64,000 nucleotides of DNA from Micromonospora sp. WMMD1120 (GCF_029626235.1 NZ_JARUBO010000005.1:900501-964500); one strand, 5' to 3'; positions 7,131 through 16,352 are shown, counted from the first letter of the stretch. Made by a program: numbers and translations. The notes: generated by a model from the sequence alone, not told the origin.

Positions 7131-8078
7131 TTAGGTGTAGGGGTTGCCGGTGCTGTAGAGCATTTCGACCCGCTGGTGCTGAACGGTGAACTCCTCACGG
7201 CGGCGGTCGCGCTGCGTCCACAGAACCGCGAGCCATCGCAGAGCGCACGTTCGCTGGTTCGCGGCGAAGCGGCGGCGGGTCGCGTCGGTGATCCCAAGGT
7301 CAGGCAGGAGCTGCACCCAAATGCTGTCCGGTACGGCGCGGCCGCTGATGTGCTCGACGAGGTCTGCGGCGTCGAATTCGACGTTGCTGTAGCCGGCGTA
7401 CTCGAAGTCGACGCATGCGGCGCCGCTGTCGGTCAGCATCCAGTTGAGCAAGTTCGCGTCGCCGCGGGACAGCACCCCTGCCGCCTGAGCGGTGACCATG
7501 TCAGCGTCGCCGCTGAGCCGCCAGGTCTCCAGCAAGCGCTGCATGGTGGGAGTCAACGGGTCGTTGGGCTGGCTGGCGAGCAGGTCCGGCCACGTCTGAG
7601 TCAGTCGGGCCAGGTAGTGCTCGCCGCAGTCGACTCGTGGCAGTTCGGCGAGCGGACCGGTCAAGGGCACGGCCTGAAGTCGTCTGGTGGTGTCTGCGAG
7701 GGCGCGCAGGGCGGCCAGCGGGTCTGCGGCCCCGGTCAGCGGCTGCCCGTGCAGGCGAGTCATGCCGATCGCGGGCTCGACCGGCGCGGCGTCGTGCCAC
7801 AACGGAGCGGGCACGGTGTGGAGGTGGTGGGGAGCGAGCAGGGTGAGGGCTGCCCATTCCCGCTCGGCGCGTTGCCGGTCGGTCTTGACGTACAGCTTGA
7901 TGATCACCTCGCCCTCCTGGGGTGACGTCCACAGGTAGATGTCGTTCTGCATGCCGCCGCTGAGGGGGCGCAGACCCAGTGCTGACAGCGCGGCGTCGCG
8001 GTCCTCGGCGCTGGCGCGGACGCGGCGGAGCTCGGCAAGCAGGGTCGTGGGGGGAACGTCGATGAGCGGCACGGTCAT
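7131..8078 (-). CDS. Aminoglycoside phosphotransferase (APH)-like kinase
   Basis: This 315-residue protein starts at ATG 8078. An N-terminal lobe carries a lysine in VIIKLYVKTDR. A C-terminal lobe has L-S-R-G-D-A-N-L-L-N-W-M-L, which is the Brenner/H-x-D-x-x-x-x-N loop with Arg-Gly-Asp in place of His-Gly-Asp, and a metal-binding V-D-F-E-Y-A-G. This is the APH/choline kinase fold, whose members phosphorylate small alcohols, sugars or antibiotics with ATP. The substrate cannot be assigned. The frame stays open for 430 bases upstream, but that part resembles IS110 debris and repeats, so it was excluded. There are no partner genes, and the flanking mobile DNA suggests acquisition by transfer. 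Confidence 0.75.
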   Translation of the reverse strand: MTVPLIDVPPTTLLAELRRVRASAEDRDAALSALGLRPLSGGMQNDIYLWTSPQEGEVIIKLYVKTDRQRAEREWAALTLLAPHHLHTVPAPLWHDAAPVEPAIGMTRLHGQPLTGAADPLAALRALADTTRRLQAVPLTGPLAELPRVDCGEHYLARLTQTWPDLLASQPNDPLTPTMQRLLETWRLSGDADMVTAQAAGVLSRGDANLLNWMLTDSGAACVDFEYAGYSNVEFDAADLVEHISGRAVPDSIWVQLLPDLGITDATRRRFAANQRTCALRWLAVLWTQRDRRREEFTVQHQRVEMLYSTGNPYT

Positions 8079-8299
8079 GGGGTACGGGCTCCAGCTCGTC
8101 GGAATGGATCGGACTCCATGGATCGACGGTAGTGCGAGGGCTGTGCACCGAGGGGCAGGACGCGGCTTGCCTAGTCGCCGGCTCGCCGGCGGGCCGGGGG
8201 CGGCCGGATCAAGGTCTGCGACGCCAGCGAGCACCGCCTGGTGTGTCTCGTCCACGGACAGTCCGCTGACGTCAACGGCGTGCAGGTCGAGGGGTGTCC

Positions 8300-8793
8300 T
8301 CGGCGAGGGCGCCGCGACCTGGTCACGTTGTCGCAGGACGTCGCAGAGGCGAAGCGCGGCGCGGCGCGGCGCGAGGCGAGGCGAGGCGAGGCGAGACGAG
8401 GCGAGACGAGACGGGATCGTCTCCGCCGCAGCAGCGCCGGGGACGGTGATGGTCTGCTCGTCGAGGGCGGTCATGATCTGCGCGACGAGACGTTCACCCA
8501 TGCGAGGCACGTGCGCCTCAGCGAACGAGACTAGGGTGCGGCGGGCGGTCTAGCGCAGTCCGGCCGGGTGGCGCTGCCCGCGGGGTCGTCATCGCAGCCG
8601 ACGAGGACTTCCATCTCGGCCGGGGCCAGGCACCGACGTCGACCCGCCGCAGCGTGCGGGGCAGGCCACGGGCGGCGTCAGCGATGACGTGGGCGTCCCG
8701 GGCGGCCGTGCCCCTGCCAGCGGGCCCACCGTCGCCACCCGACCCGGCGACAACACCCCCCGCCTCATCCGAACGACAGGGGCAAGAAGTCAT
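8300..8793 (-). pseudogene. Degraded IS110-family transposase remnant
   Basis: Translated on the minus strand, two pieces look like parts of an IS110-type transposase. The 5' piece (about 8600-8760) reads ARDAHVIADAARGLPRTLRR, then in a shifted frame L-A-P-A-E-M-E-V-L-V-G-C-D-D-D. This matches the usual K-S-D-x-R-D-A-x-V-I-A-D...LRRVD core. The 3' piece (about 8340-8510) reads MGERLVAQIMTALDEQT, V-P-G-A-A-A-A-E and V-L-R-Q-R-D-Q-V-A, which matches the family's C-terminal part. The middle is deleted and a GAGGC microsatellite interrupts the 3' piece. No functional protein is possible. The family call is from remembered motifs. Confidence 0.6.
8355..8412. repeat. GCGGC/GAGGC/GAGAC microsatellite
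   Basis: A run of five-base units (GGCGC, then GAGGC repeated four or five times, then GAGAC) lies inside the IS110 remnant. On the minus strand it reads as repeated Arg-Leu-Ala-Ser residues that are absent from a normal transposase. It probably expanded by slippage after the gene died. Confidence 0.7.
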
Positions 8794-8821
8794 ACCGGGC
8801 CGGGGGCCGGGGGTAGCTGGA

Positions 8822-9976
8822 TCAGGGGCGGGGTAGACGCATGGCCATTGTGGGGGCCTCGGCCATCACCGAGGTGGGTGTGAACGGGGCGCCGGTCGGC
8901 AGTTCCTCGGCCCGGCCGATCTGCACCCCCGGGTACAGCTCGACCATGTCGTTCTCGCCGAGGACGCGGGACTGCTGCGGGGCCAGGGGGATGCGGTCCG
9001 CCTCCGCCATCGAGCCGGCCGGGCGGATGCCGGAGCCGTTCGTGCTGATGTCGGTCACGATGACCTCGCCGACCCGCAGCTCGAAGCGGACGTGACCCCG
9101 GCTGATCCACCGCCGGGCCTCGTCGTTGAGCCACTGCCCGAGCATGATGCCGCCGTCCTGCTCGGGAGCGCGGCCCGCCACCACCGGCTGCTCCTCGCTC
9201 AGCACGAACCGCCGCCGGACCAGGCCGCCGACCCGAACGGCGAGCACCTCGGTACGCGGGCGCGGGCCGACGTCACGCAGCCGTACGCCGTGCCGGGGGC
9301 AGGTCGGCACACCGTTGCGCAGCGCGGGCGGCGCCTGCGCGGCGGGGCTGCGGTCGGCACCTCCGGCCAGGTCGGCGAACGCGCCGCCACCACCACCGCC
9401 GCCGAACAGCGCGCAGCCCGACTCCGGGCAGCGCCAGTGCCGGGCCAGCAGCTTGACGCCGGTCGGTGACCGCGTGCCGGCCACCGGCTCGTGACCGCCA
9501 CCGACGTGCGCGATGAACACCGGCCCACCCGCTCCGGGCACCGGGGCGACCACCCGACCCGGCTGCTCGACGAGCCACGGGAACCGACCGCGCAGCCCGT
9601 CGAAGCGGACCCGGCTGAGCACCGGCAGCCCAAGCAGGTCGGCGACCTCCAGCATGCGGTCGCCCGGGTTGTCGAGCACCTCCACGAGCCCGTCGTCGGC
9701 CCAGCGGCGGACGACCATCCGCTCGTTCGAGGTGAGGTCGGCGTCGGAGAGCAACGCCCGGTGCACCACCGCGTAGACCTGGACGCTGTCCTCTTCCAGT
9801 TCGCGGGAGAGCGCGTCGATGACCATGCCGAGGCGCAGCAGGCTGGCCGGTCGGCCACCGTCGATGTCCTGGTATCGGATGATCTCGGCCAGGTCGACGA
9901 CGGCCCGGGCCAGCGACGGGTCCGTGCAGACCCGCCCCTCGATGGCGTCCAACACCTTGCTGATCTCGAATCTCAT
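8822..9976 (-). CDS. FHA-domain protein with an N-terminal conserved region
   Basis: This 384-residue soluble protein starts at ATG 9976. Residues 1-110 are a helical region of unknown family (MRFEISKVLDAIEGRVCTDP...). A Gly-rich linker around 190-225 contains a run of Gly and two cysteine pairs (C-P-E-S-G-C and C-P-R-H-G). A forkhead-associated domain spans about 265-365, with the phospho-Thr binding signatures S-R-G-H and S-T-N-G-S. FHA domains bind phosphothreonine, so it may be a substrate or effector of a Ser/Thr kinase. The kinase gene at 17351 is the nearest candidate, a link by inference only. Confidence 0.8.
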   Translation of the reverse strand: MRFEISKVLDAIEGRVCTDPSLARAVVDLAEIIRYQDIDGGRPASLLRLGMVIDALSRELEEDSVQVYAVVHRALLSDADLTSNERMVVRRWADDGLVEVLDNPGDRMLEVADLLGLPVLSRVRFDGLRGRFPWLVEQPGRVVAPVPGAGGPVFIAHVGGGHEPVAGTRSPTGVKLLARHWRCPESGCALFGGGGGGGAFADLAGGADRSPAAQAPPALRNGVPTCPRHGVRLRDVGPRPRTEVLAVRVGGLVRRRFVLSEEQPVVAGRAPEQDGGIMLGQWLNDEARRWISRGHVRFELRVGEVIVTDISTNGSGIRPAGSMAEADRIPLAPQQSRVLGENDMVELYPGVQIGRAEELPTGAPFTPTSVMAEAPTMAMRLPRP

Positions 9977-10056
9977 GCCGCGGCCGCCGCGGTGAGCAGG
10001 TCTGCCATGCGCCGACCCTACCGGGGGCGGCGAGCACGATCGACCAGCGGTGGCGG

Positions 10057-10150
10057 GGTGTCGACCGGGCCGGCACACACCGACAGACCGAGCCGGCACC
10101 CACCGACAGACCGAGCCGGCACACGCCGACAGACCGAGCCGGCACACGCC
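10057..10150. repeat. 23-bp tandem repeats in the FHA/desaturase gap
   Basis: Three near-identical copies of a 23-base unit start at 10080, 10103 and 10126, each beginning CCGACAGACCGAGCCGGCAC, with a partial copy before them. They lie in the 250-base gap after the desaturase gene and before the FHA gene, both transcribed leftward. Confidence 0.8.
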
Positions 10151-10227
10151 CGTCGCGACGGCACCGGCACACGCCGGTGGGGGCGGCACCGGCCCGGCGC
10201 CGCCCCCACCGCCCCCCGGGGTGTGGT

Positions 10228-11280
10228 TCAGCTTCGCAGCGGCCGTCCCACCTCGTGCAGGTGGCCGAGCGCCTGCCGGTACGACTCGATCAGCCCGGTC
10301 TGGGCGTACGGGATGCCCTGCTCGGCGCAGTAGGCCCGGACGATCGGCTGGGCCCGGCGCAGGTTGGCGCGGGGCATGTTCGGGAACAGGTGGTGCTCGA
10401 TCTGGTAGTTGAGCCCGCCCAACGCGGTGTCCACAAGTCGGCTGCCCCGCACGTTGCGGGAGGTCAACACCTGCTTGCGCAGGAAGTCCAGCTCGTCCCC
10501 GGCGGTCGGCATCGGCATGCCCTTGTGGTTCGGCGCGAACGCGCAGCCCATGTAGAGACCCCACAGCGCCTGGTGCACCACGGCGAAGAGCAGCGCCTTG
10601 ACCGGCGACATGACCGCCAGCAGCAGCGCCAGGTAGCCGACGGTGTGCGCGAGGAGCAGCGCCGCCTCGACAGCCCGGTGCCGCATCGGCACGGCGTACC
10701 CTCCGTCCGGCCCCCGGCCGACGACCGCCCGGATGCTCGACACGTGCAGGTTCAGGCCCTCCAGCAGGAGCATCGGGAAGAACAGGTACGCCTGCCGGCG
10801 CGCCAGCCACCGGCTGAACCCCCGGGTCTCCAGCGCCTGCTCGTACGTCCAGACCAGGGCCCCGGCGCCGACGTCCGGGTCCTCGTCCTCGTGGTTGGGG
10901 TTGGCGTGGTGCCGGTTGTGCTTGTCGACCCACCACCCGTAGCTGAGTCCGACCGCCGCGTTGCCGGCGACCAGACCGACCACCTCGCTGGGGCCGCGCC
11001 GCCGGAACATCTGGCGGTGCCCGGCGTCGTGCCCGAGGAACGCGACCTGGGTGGTGGCCACCGCCAGCACTGCCGCGAGCGCCAGTTGCCACCAGGAGTC
11101 GCCGAGCAGGAACACCGCCACCCATCCGGCCACGAAGGCGCCGAGGGTGAGCACGATGCGGGTCAGGTAGCCACCGGGACGCCGCTCCAACAGGCCCGCC
11201 TGACTGACCCGCCGGGACAACTGTGCGTAATCACTACCTCGCCGTCGTACCGGCGGTTCCGCCACCGCACCGAGCGCCAT
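10228..11280 (-). CDS. Membrane fatty acid desaturase
   Basis: This 350-residue integral membrane di-iron desaturase introduces double bonds into acyl chains of lipids or acyl-CoA. The three histidine boxes are intact: H-D-A-G-H near residue 85, H-N-R-H-H-A-N-P-N-H-E near 120 and Q-I-E-H-H-L-F-P near 300. Hydrophobic segments between boxes fit the four-helix family topology. The Q-I-E-H-H third box places it among the linoleoyl-CoA/delta-6-type front-end group rather than delta-9 enzymes, but regiospecificity cannot be read from sequence. It has no cytochrome b5 domain, so it presumably needs a separate ferredoxin or reductase. Confidence 0.92.
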   Translation of the reverse strand: MALGAVAEPPVRRRGSDYAQLSRRVSQAGLLERRPGGYLTRIVLTLGAFVAGWVAVFLLGDSWWQLALAAVLAVATTQVAFLGHDAGHRQMFRRRGPSEVVGLVAGNAAVGLSYGWWVDKHNRHHANPNHEDEDPDVGAGALVWTYEQALETRGFSRWLARRQAYLFFPMLLLEGLNLHVSSIRAVVGRGPDGGYAVPMRHRAVEAALLLAHTVGYLALLLAVMSPVKALLFAVVHQALWGLYMGCAFAPNHKGMPMPTAGDELDFLRKQVLTSRNVRGSRLVDTALGGLNYQIEHHLFPNMPRANLRRAQPIVRAYCAEQGIPYAQTGLIESYRQALGHLHEVGRPLRS

Positions 11281-11416
11281 TGCTGCTCCCGTCCCCGTAT
11301 GGGCCCGTACCGGAGTGGTTCGGGTCTACTCCAAGCCTCCCGGCTGCGGTAGCTCCGAGTAACCCTGGCAACCCCCGAATCGGGGGTAGGGCGGGCCCTA
11401 CCCCCGACGTCCCGGC

Positions 11417-14400
11417 TCAGCCCAGCCGGCCCACCGCCGCGCGCAGCCGGGCCAGGTCACGCCGCCGCCGCTCGTAGGTGGCGGCGAGCCCGACCAACGC
11501 CAACCCACCGAGGCCCAGGTAGATCCATCGGGGCAGCAGGTCCCAGCCCCGGGCCACCTCGTACAACGCCAGCAGCACGAGCACGCCCCCGCCGAGCAGC
11601 ACCGGGGCCTGCCAGCGGCGGTTCGCGCCGGCCAGCACCGCGCCCAGCGCCACGGCGCCGAGCAGCAGCCGCCGCCACGGCTGCGGGTCCGGGCCGGCGA
11701 GCACCGACACGAGGCTCGGCAACAGGCCCGCGACAAGCCCCGGGCCGAGGGCCGGCCAACTGGTCAGACCCGGCCGGGTACGCAGCGCCAGCAGCCCCGC
11801 GCCGAGGGCGAGCGCGGCGGCCGGCACCGTGTACGCCTCCAGCACCGTCACCCCACCGGCGGCCAGCAGCACCCACGCTCCGAGCAGCTCGCTGCCGGCG
11901 GCGATGCCGGCGAACGCCCACCGGCGCGCGACCGGCTCCCCCCGGCGCAGCAGCCGCAACGCGACAGCGACGCCCCAGAGCACGAGGACGGTGGCCAGGT
12001 GCCGCGCGACCTCGACGGCGAGGACCGCCGCCACCAGCGCGACGGCCTGCGCGGCGGCGTCCAGCACCCGCCCCGACCGGGCGCGGGCCGTGACCGGCCG
12101 CGACTCGACCGGAGCCGGGGCCGGCCGCGACTCGACCGGAGCCGGGGCCGGCGTGGTCACGGCCGCGGCGGCCAGCACCAGCGCCGCCACCGCCAGCAGG
12201 GGGTACGCGGCGGCGCGCAGCGGCAGCCCGCCGGCGAGCGGGGCGGTCACCGCCAGCGCGGACGCCGCCCCCACCGCGGTGAGGCAACCAGCGACGCGCA
12301 CCTGCACCTGACGCCCGCCGACGGCGACGGCGACCGCTGCCACCAGCAGCACCGCCTCGGCGGCGATAGTGCCGGCCCGGGTGGCCAGCAGACCCAGCAC
12401 GCCGGAGGCCACCAGCACGACCCCCACCGGCACGGCGACCGGAGCGAGCAGCGGACGCGGCCCGCCCAGCGCGGCGCGCAGCAGCGCGGCCGTCCCGACG
12501 AGCAGCACACCGGCGGGTAGCACCGGCCAGGGCGCACCGACCGCGACGAGCAGCACCGGCACCGCCGCCGCGCCGAACGGCAACGCCGGCCAGACCGACC
12601 GGCCCCGCAGCCGGGCGACAAGGGCGGCGGCGCCCGCGAGCACCACCAGCGCCACCCCGACCGGGAGCGCAGCCGGGTCGGCGACGACTGTGGGCGGCCC
12701 CGACCACACCCACTGCCCATTTTCATACGGCGGCACGAGGGCGGTCAGCACCGTCGGCGCCGCCGCCAGGACAGCGACCGCCGCCAGCGTGCCGCCCGCC
12801 GCCAGAACCACCCCCGAACGGGCCGACCCCGTGTCGTCGACGCCCGACCGGTCGGCGACGGCGACGAGCGCGACACCCAGCACCGCCAGCGCGGCGTACA
12901 GGACGAGCGGTTCGTCACCCGCCGCCACCAGCGGCGCGAGGCCGGACGCCGCCACCGCGACGGTCGCGCCGGTCACCGCGTACCCGATGAGGTCCACCCG
13001 GTGGCGACCCACCGCGAGCACCACGACCAGCGCAAGCCCGGCGGCGGCCAGCGCGAGGCGGGCCTGCCACCAGGGCGGCGCTCCCCCGGCGAAGAGCGCC
13101 ACCGCCGCGCTGCCGGGCAGCGCGAGCTGCGCGGCCAGCAGACCCCCGCCGGCCACCGGACGATACGACCCGCTCCCCCGGCGGACGGCCAACGCCAGCC
13201 CGACCAGCGCGATGACGCCGAGGGCCAGCAGGGCGCCGGCCGGCGCGGCGAGGCCGACGAGCAGTCCGTGCCCGAGGAGTACGCCGCCACCCAGCGCCCT
13301 GGTGTGCGCGGCGCCCGGCCGGGCCAGCACGGTGAGCAGCAGCGCCACGCCGCCGACCAGGTCGACGGCCAGCACCTGCGGCCAGCCGGCCACCCAGCCG
13401 GCGGGCACTGCCAGCAGCACCGCCACCGCGCCGGCCGGGGCGAGCACCACCCAGGTGGCGCGGGGCAGCAGCAGCGCCGCCGCGCCGATCGCCAACGCCA
13501 CGGCCGGCGCGAGTTGCCAGCCCCAGTTCAGCTCCGGCCCCGCAGCGGCCCCCTGCCACGGTGGCAGCGACCTGCCGACGGCGGCGACCGCCAGCCCGAC
13601 GGTGATCAACACGGCCACCTGTGCCGTACCCGCCGCGACCGCCAGCGCACCGGCGCGGGGACCGGTCCACCGGCCGACCGCACCGGCCGCCGCCGCGCCG
13701 CCCCCGGCCGGCAGCAGCCGCACGGCGGCGGTCAGGCCGAGCGCCACCGTCCCCGCCGCGAGCAGCAGCCACGCCGGCCGCAGCTCGGCCACCGGACGCA
13801 GCAGCGCGGCGGCGACCACCGGGACCAGAAGCCCGGCGGTCGCCGACCGCGCCACCCTCCCCCCGACCAGCCACGCCGCCGCGAACCCGGTCGACGCCAC
13901 CAGCAGCAGCGGCGCCCCGGCCAGCAGCGGCGAGCCCCCCGCCCGCCCGCTGACCAGGGGCACCACCGCGCACCCCGCGCCACCGACCAGCGCGGCGACG
14001 TGACCGACCCCGGCCAGCACCCGACCGGCCAGCGCCGCCGCCCCGGCCCGGCCACGCAGCGCCACCAGCACGGCCAGGTTCAGCGCGGCCACCCCGGTCA
14101 GGACCAGCGCCCACCCGGCCGCGCCCGGCTCCGCCCCCACGGCCAGCAGCGGCAGCACCGGCTGAGCCGCCACCAGGCCGGCGAACCAGGGACCGGTCAA
14201 CCCGGTCCACCGGCCGTACCCCACGGCGACCGCCGCGCTGGCCCCCCCGACCAGCGCGGCGTACCGGCTGCCCGGCCAACCGGCCACCCCGGCCAGGTTC
14301 ACCGACCAGGCCGCGTAACCGTTGAGCACCACCAGCAGCAACCCCACAGCGGCGAACGTCTCCGCCGTGCCCCGCAACCCCCGGCGTGCCGCCACCAGCG

Positions 14401-14875
14401 GTACGCCCAGCGCGAGCGCGGTGAACGCCGCCAGGATCGAGGCACGCCCGCCGACGCCCACCGACGCCCAGGCCACCGCCGTGAACACCACCGCCGCGTT
14501 GCCCAGCAGCAGTCCACCGAGGACGAAGAGCAGACCCTGGACCGTCCGGGTAGAGGTCTCCGCCGCGCCCGCCGGCCCCACCTGCGACATCGCCCCGACC
14601 GGGGACACCGGTCGCGGCACCGCCGAGGCGGCCACCCCGGCGCGGACGACCGCCGCCAGCTCGGCCCGCCGACGCGACACCGCCGACAGGCGCGCGGCCA
14701 GCTCGGTGTACGTACGGCGGGCCCGCTCGACCTCCGGCTCGAGATCGGCGGCCTCCCGCCCCAACCGGACCACCTCGGCGGCTACCGGGTCCGGCGGACG
14801 TCCACAACCGGTGCAACCGGCGGTCAGGTCGGCCGGCGCAGCGCAGGCCGGGCAGGGATAGCGGCTGTCATCCAC
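11417..14875 (-). CDS. Giant polytopic membrane protein with N-terminal zinc ribbon
   Basis: This 1152-residue protein begins with a zinc ribbon (Cys 8, 11, 21 and 24 as two C-x-x-C pairs). A charged coiled-coil of about 45 residues follows, then more than 25 predicted membrane helices of Ala/Leu/Val/Gly that fill the rest. A 27-base in-frame duplication gives a doubled A-P-A-P-V-E-S-R-P near residue 920. The architecture matches large actinomycete membrane proteins of unknown function. No transporter signature, glycosyltransferase motif or catalytic residues were recognised. The cytoplasmic ribbon and coil suggest partner binding. Function is open. Confidence 0.8.
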   Translation of the reverse strand: MDDSRYPCPACAAPADLTAGCTGCGRPPDPVAAEVVRLGREAADLEPEVERARRTYTELAARLSAVSRRRAELAAVVRAGVAASAVPRPVSPVGAMSQVGPAGAAETSTRTVQGLLFVLGGLLLGNAAVVFTAVAWASVGVGGRASILAAFTALALGVPLVAARRGLRGTAETFAAVGLLLVVLNGYAAWSVNLAGVAGWPGSRYAALVGGASAAVAVGYGRWTGLTGPWFAGLVAAQPVLPLLAVGAEPGAAGWALVLTGVAALNLAVLVALRGRAGAAALAGRVLAGVGHVAALVGGAGCAVVPLVSGRAGGSPLLAGAPLLLVASTGFAAAWLVGGRVARSATAGLLVPVVAAALLRPVAELRPAWLLLAAGTVALGLTAAVRLLPAGGGAAAAGAVGRWTGPRAGALAVAAGTAQVAVLITVGLAVAAVGRSLPPWQGAAAGPELNWGWQLAPAVALAIGAAALLLPRATWVVLAPAGAVAVLLAVPAGWVAGWPQVLAVDLVGGVALLLTVLARPGAAHTRALGGGVLLGHGLLVGLAAPAGALLALGVIALVGLALAVRRGSGSYRPVAGGGLLAAQLALPGSAAVALFAGGAPPWWQARLALAAAGLALVVVLAVGRHRVDLIGYAVTGATVAVAASGLAPLVAAGDEPLVLYAALAVLGVALVAVADRSGVDDTGSARSGVVLAAGGTLAAVAVLAAAPTVLTALVPPYENGQWVWSGPPTVVADPAALPVGVALVVLAGAAALVARLRGRSVWPALPFGAAAVPVLLVAVGAPWPVLPAGVLLVGTAALLRAALGGPRPLLAPVAVPVGVVLVASGVLGLLATRAGTIAAEAVLLVAAVAVAVGGRQVQVRVAGCLTAVGAASALAVTAPLAGGLPLRAAAYPLLAVAALVLAAAAVTTPAPAPVESRPAPAPVESRPVTARARSGRVLDAAAQAVALVAAVLAVEVARHLATVLVLWGVAVALRLLRRGEPVARRWAFAGIAAGSELLGAWVLLAAGGVTVLEAYTVPAAALALGAGLLALRTRPGLTSWPALGPGLVAGLLPSLVSVLAGPDPQPWRRLLLGAVALGAVLAGANRRWQAPVLLGGGVLVLLALYEVARGWDLLPRWIYLGLGGLALVGLAATYERRRRDLARLRAAVGRLG

Positions 14876-14923
14876 CCGGCCATCATCGGAAGCCGGGCGG
14901 GGTACGGCCCAGAGTGCGCGTAC

Positions 14924-15265
14924 TCAGGGCCGGGTGTGCTCGAACACCCAGGTCGTGTACGCGGGATTACCGCTCTCCACCCTGGACACCAGGATCTCCG
15001 GCACCTCGTACGGGTGGCTGACCCGGATCTGGTCCAGCAACGCGAGGAGACGGTCCGGCGCGGTCTTGAACTGCACCGACCACTCGGTGCTGGTCTCCAC
15101 ACCGGAGCGCCACCAGTAGGTGCTGTCCACCTGACCACCGACCTGGGCGCAGGCGGCGAGCCTGCCGGCGACGGCCGCGGCCGCCAGCACGTCGGCGACC
15201 GAACGCGCGTCCACCACCGTCGTCACCACGCAGATCTCGTCCACGACCCGAACCCTAGCCGGCAT
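14924..15265 (-). CDS. cutA: CutA-type divalent-ion tolerance protein
   Basis: This 113-residue cytoplasmic protein of the CutA1 family forms trimers with a ferredoxin-like fold and is associated with divalent metal tolerance. The conserved motifs are V-V-T-T-V near the start, A-C-A-Q-V, Y-W-W-(R)-x-x-V-E-T, E-W-S-V-Q-F-K-T and the Y-E-V-P-E-I-L signature. ATG 15265 is chosen because it gives the normal length. The frame stays open a further 63 bases upstream, and a GTG a few codons inside is also possible. It lies just downstream of nothing co-oriented within 80 bases and is probably a single-gene unit. Confidence 0.9.
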   Translation of the reverse strand: MPARVRVVDEICVVTTVVDARSVADVLAAAAVAGRLAACAQVGGQVDSTYWWRSGVETSTEWSVQFKTAPDRLLALLDQIRVSHPYEVPEILVSRVESGNPAYTTWVFEHTRP

Positions 15266-15347
15266 TGCCCCGCCGGGCGGCCTTCGGCTCGCGACAGTGA
15301 GGGCTCCGCTACGCTGCGTCGATCGCAACCGGGTTCGCGGGTCCCGA

Positions 15348-16352
15348 TCAGCGGTTGTCGGCGACCCAGGCGTCGATTTGCGCCCACCACTCGAAGAGCC
15401 AGTCGATGCGCTGCTGCCGCCCGGTCGGCACCTCCTCCGGCGGCACCGACCAGAACCGCATCACGATCCGCTTGTCCATCGGCAACTCCCGCCACACGTC
15501 GGCGACGGTCAGCATCCGGTCCAGACCGGTGTGCGCGACGAAGATGACCCCGGAGTCCGGTGCGGCGTCCAGCGCGGCGAGCATCCCACCGGGCTGCGGG
15601 GCGAGCACGTGGCGCATCCGTTCGGCGCGCAGCGCCATCCGTTCCAGACCGAGGGAGCGCAGCCGGGCGATGGCCCGCAGTCGCCGTCTGGGGGTGAAGT
15701 TGCCGCCCTCCGGGAAGATCACGAAGGCGTCGTTGTCGTCCAGGCCGGCGGCCAGGTGCCCGACCTGGCGGACCGTCTCCTCGCCGCGCTCCGGCGTCGG
15801 CGCGATGAACCGGTTGGGCAACCTGTTGAGCAGCACGTCGATAGCCGGGTCCCACTGGAGGCTGTCCTTGAGCACGATCCGCGGCTCCCGGTGGAACCAG
15901 TTGACCAGGCCGTGGATCAGGATGAACGAGTCCCCGGGCCCGGCGTGCCGGCAGAGCACCAGCTCGGGCCGGCCGGGCAGCGCGACGTCCGGGTCGGTGC
16001 CCACCACGTCGATCGTCAACCGCAGCGTCCACCGGGCCTGCCAGAACAGCAGCCGCAGGAACCAGCCGGCCAGCACGTAGTGCGCCCGCTGGAAGGCCGG
16101 CGACCGGGTGCGCCAGCCGAAGCCGGAGGCTACCCACAGCACGAAGAGCGCGACCAGCGCGGCGGCGTCCCAGACCAGGTAGAAGCAGCCGATCCAGAGC
16201 AGCCGCAGAGGGCGTAACCGGCCCGGGACCAGCGGGGACGCGGCGGCGGCGAGCAACGCCCAGACCGGCAACGTGGTGACCACGAGGAAGGCGAGCAGGA
16301 CGACGGCGGGGGCGATCAGCAACCGACGAAGCCACCGGGGAGGCAGCGGCAT
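15348..16352 (-). CDS. 1-acylglycerol-3-phosphate O-acyltransferase-like membrane protein
   Basis: This 334-residue protein has two or three N-terminal membrane helices (VVLLAFLVVTTLPVWALLAA and LVWDAAALVALFVLWVAS). A PlsC-type acyltransferase domain follows, with the H-x4-D motif H-A-G-P-G-D near residue 133 and F-P-E-G-G-N-F near 215. These enzymes transfer acyl groups to lysophospholipids at the inner membrane. Its ATG shares one base with the stop of the upstream patatin gene (TGATG), so the two are translationally coupled. A patatin that releases acyl chains next to an acyltransferase suggests a phospholipid remodelling pair. Confidence 0.85.
   Translation of the reverse strand: MPLPPRWLRRLLIAPAVVLLAFLVVTTLPVWALLAAAASPLVPGRLRPLRLLWIGCFYLVWDAAALVALFVLWVASGFGWRTRSPAFQRAHYVLAGWFLRLLFWQARWTLRLTIDVVGTDPDVALPGRPELVLCRHAGPGDSFILIHGLVNWFHREPRIVLKDSLQWDPAIDVLLNRLPNRFIAPTPERGEETVRQVGHLAAGLDDNDAFVIFPEGGNFTPRRRLRAIARLRSLGLERMALRAERMRHVLAPQPGGMLAALDAAPDSGVIFVAHTGLDRMLTVADVWRELPMDKRIVMRFWSVPPEEVPTGRQQRIDWLFEWWAQIDAWVADNR

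Noticed and set aside
6830..7297. Long Trp/Pro/Gly repeat proteins on either strand
   Set aside because: They arise because the 16-base tandem unit keeps all frames open. There is no ribosome site and no normal codon bias.
8079..8510. N-terminal extension of the phosphotransferase-like gene
   Set aside because: The sequence is IS110 debris plus a GAGGC microsatellite and has no homology expected for this kinase family. The ATG at 8078 gives normal length.
8822..11125. One 767-codon open frame spanning the FHA gene and the desaturase gene
   Set aside because: The part over the desaturase is in the wrong frame for the His boxes, and the link crosses a repeat-rich gap. The FHA protein has its own ATG at 9976.
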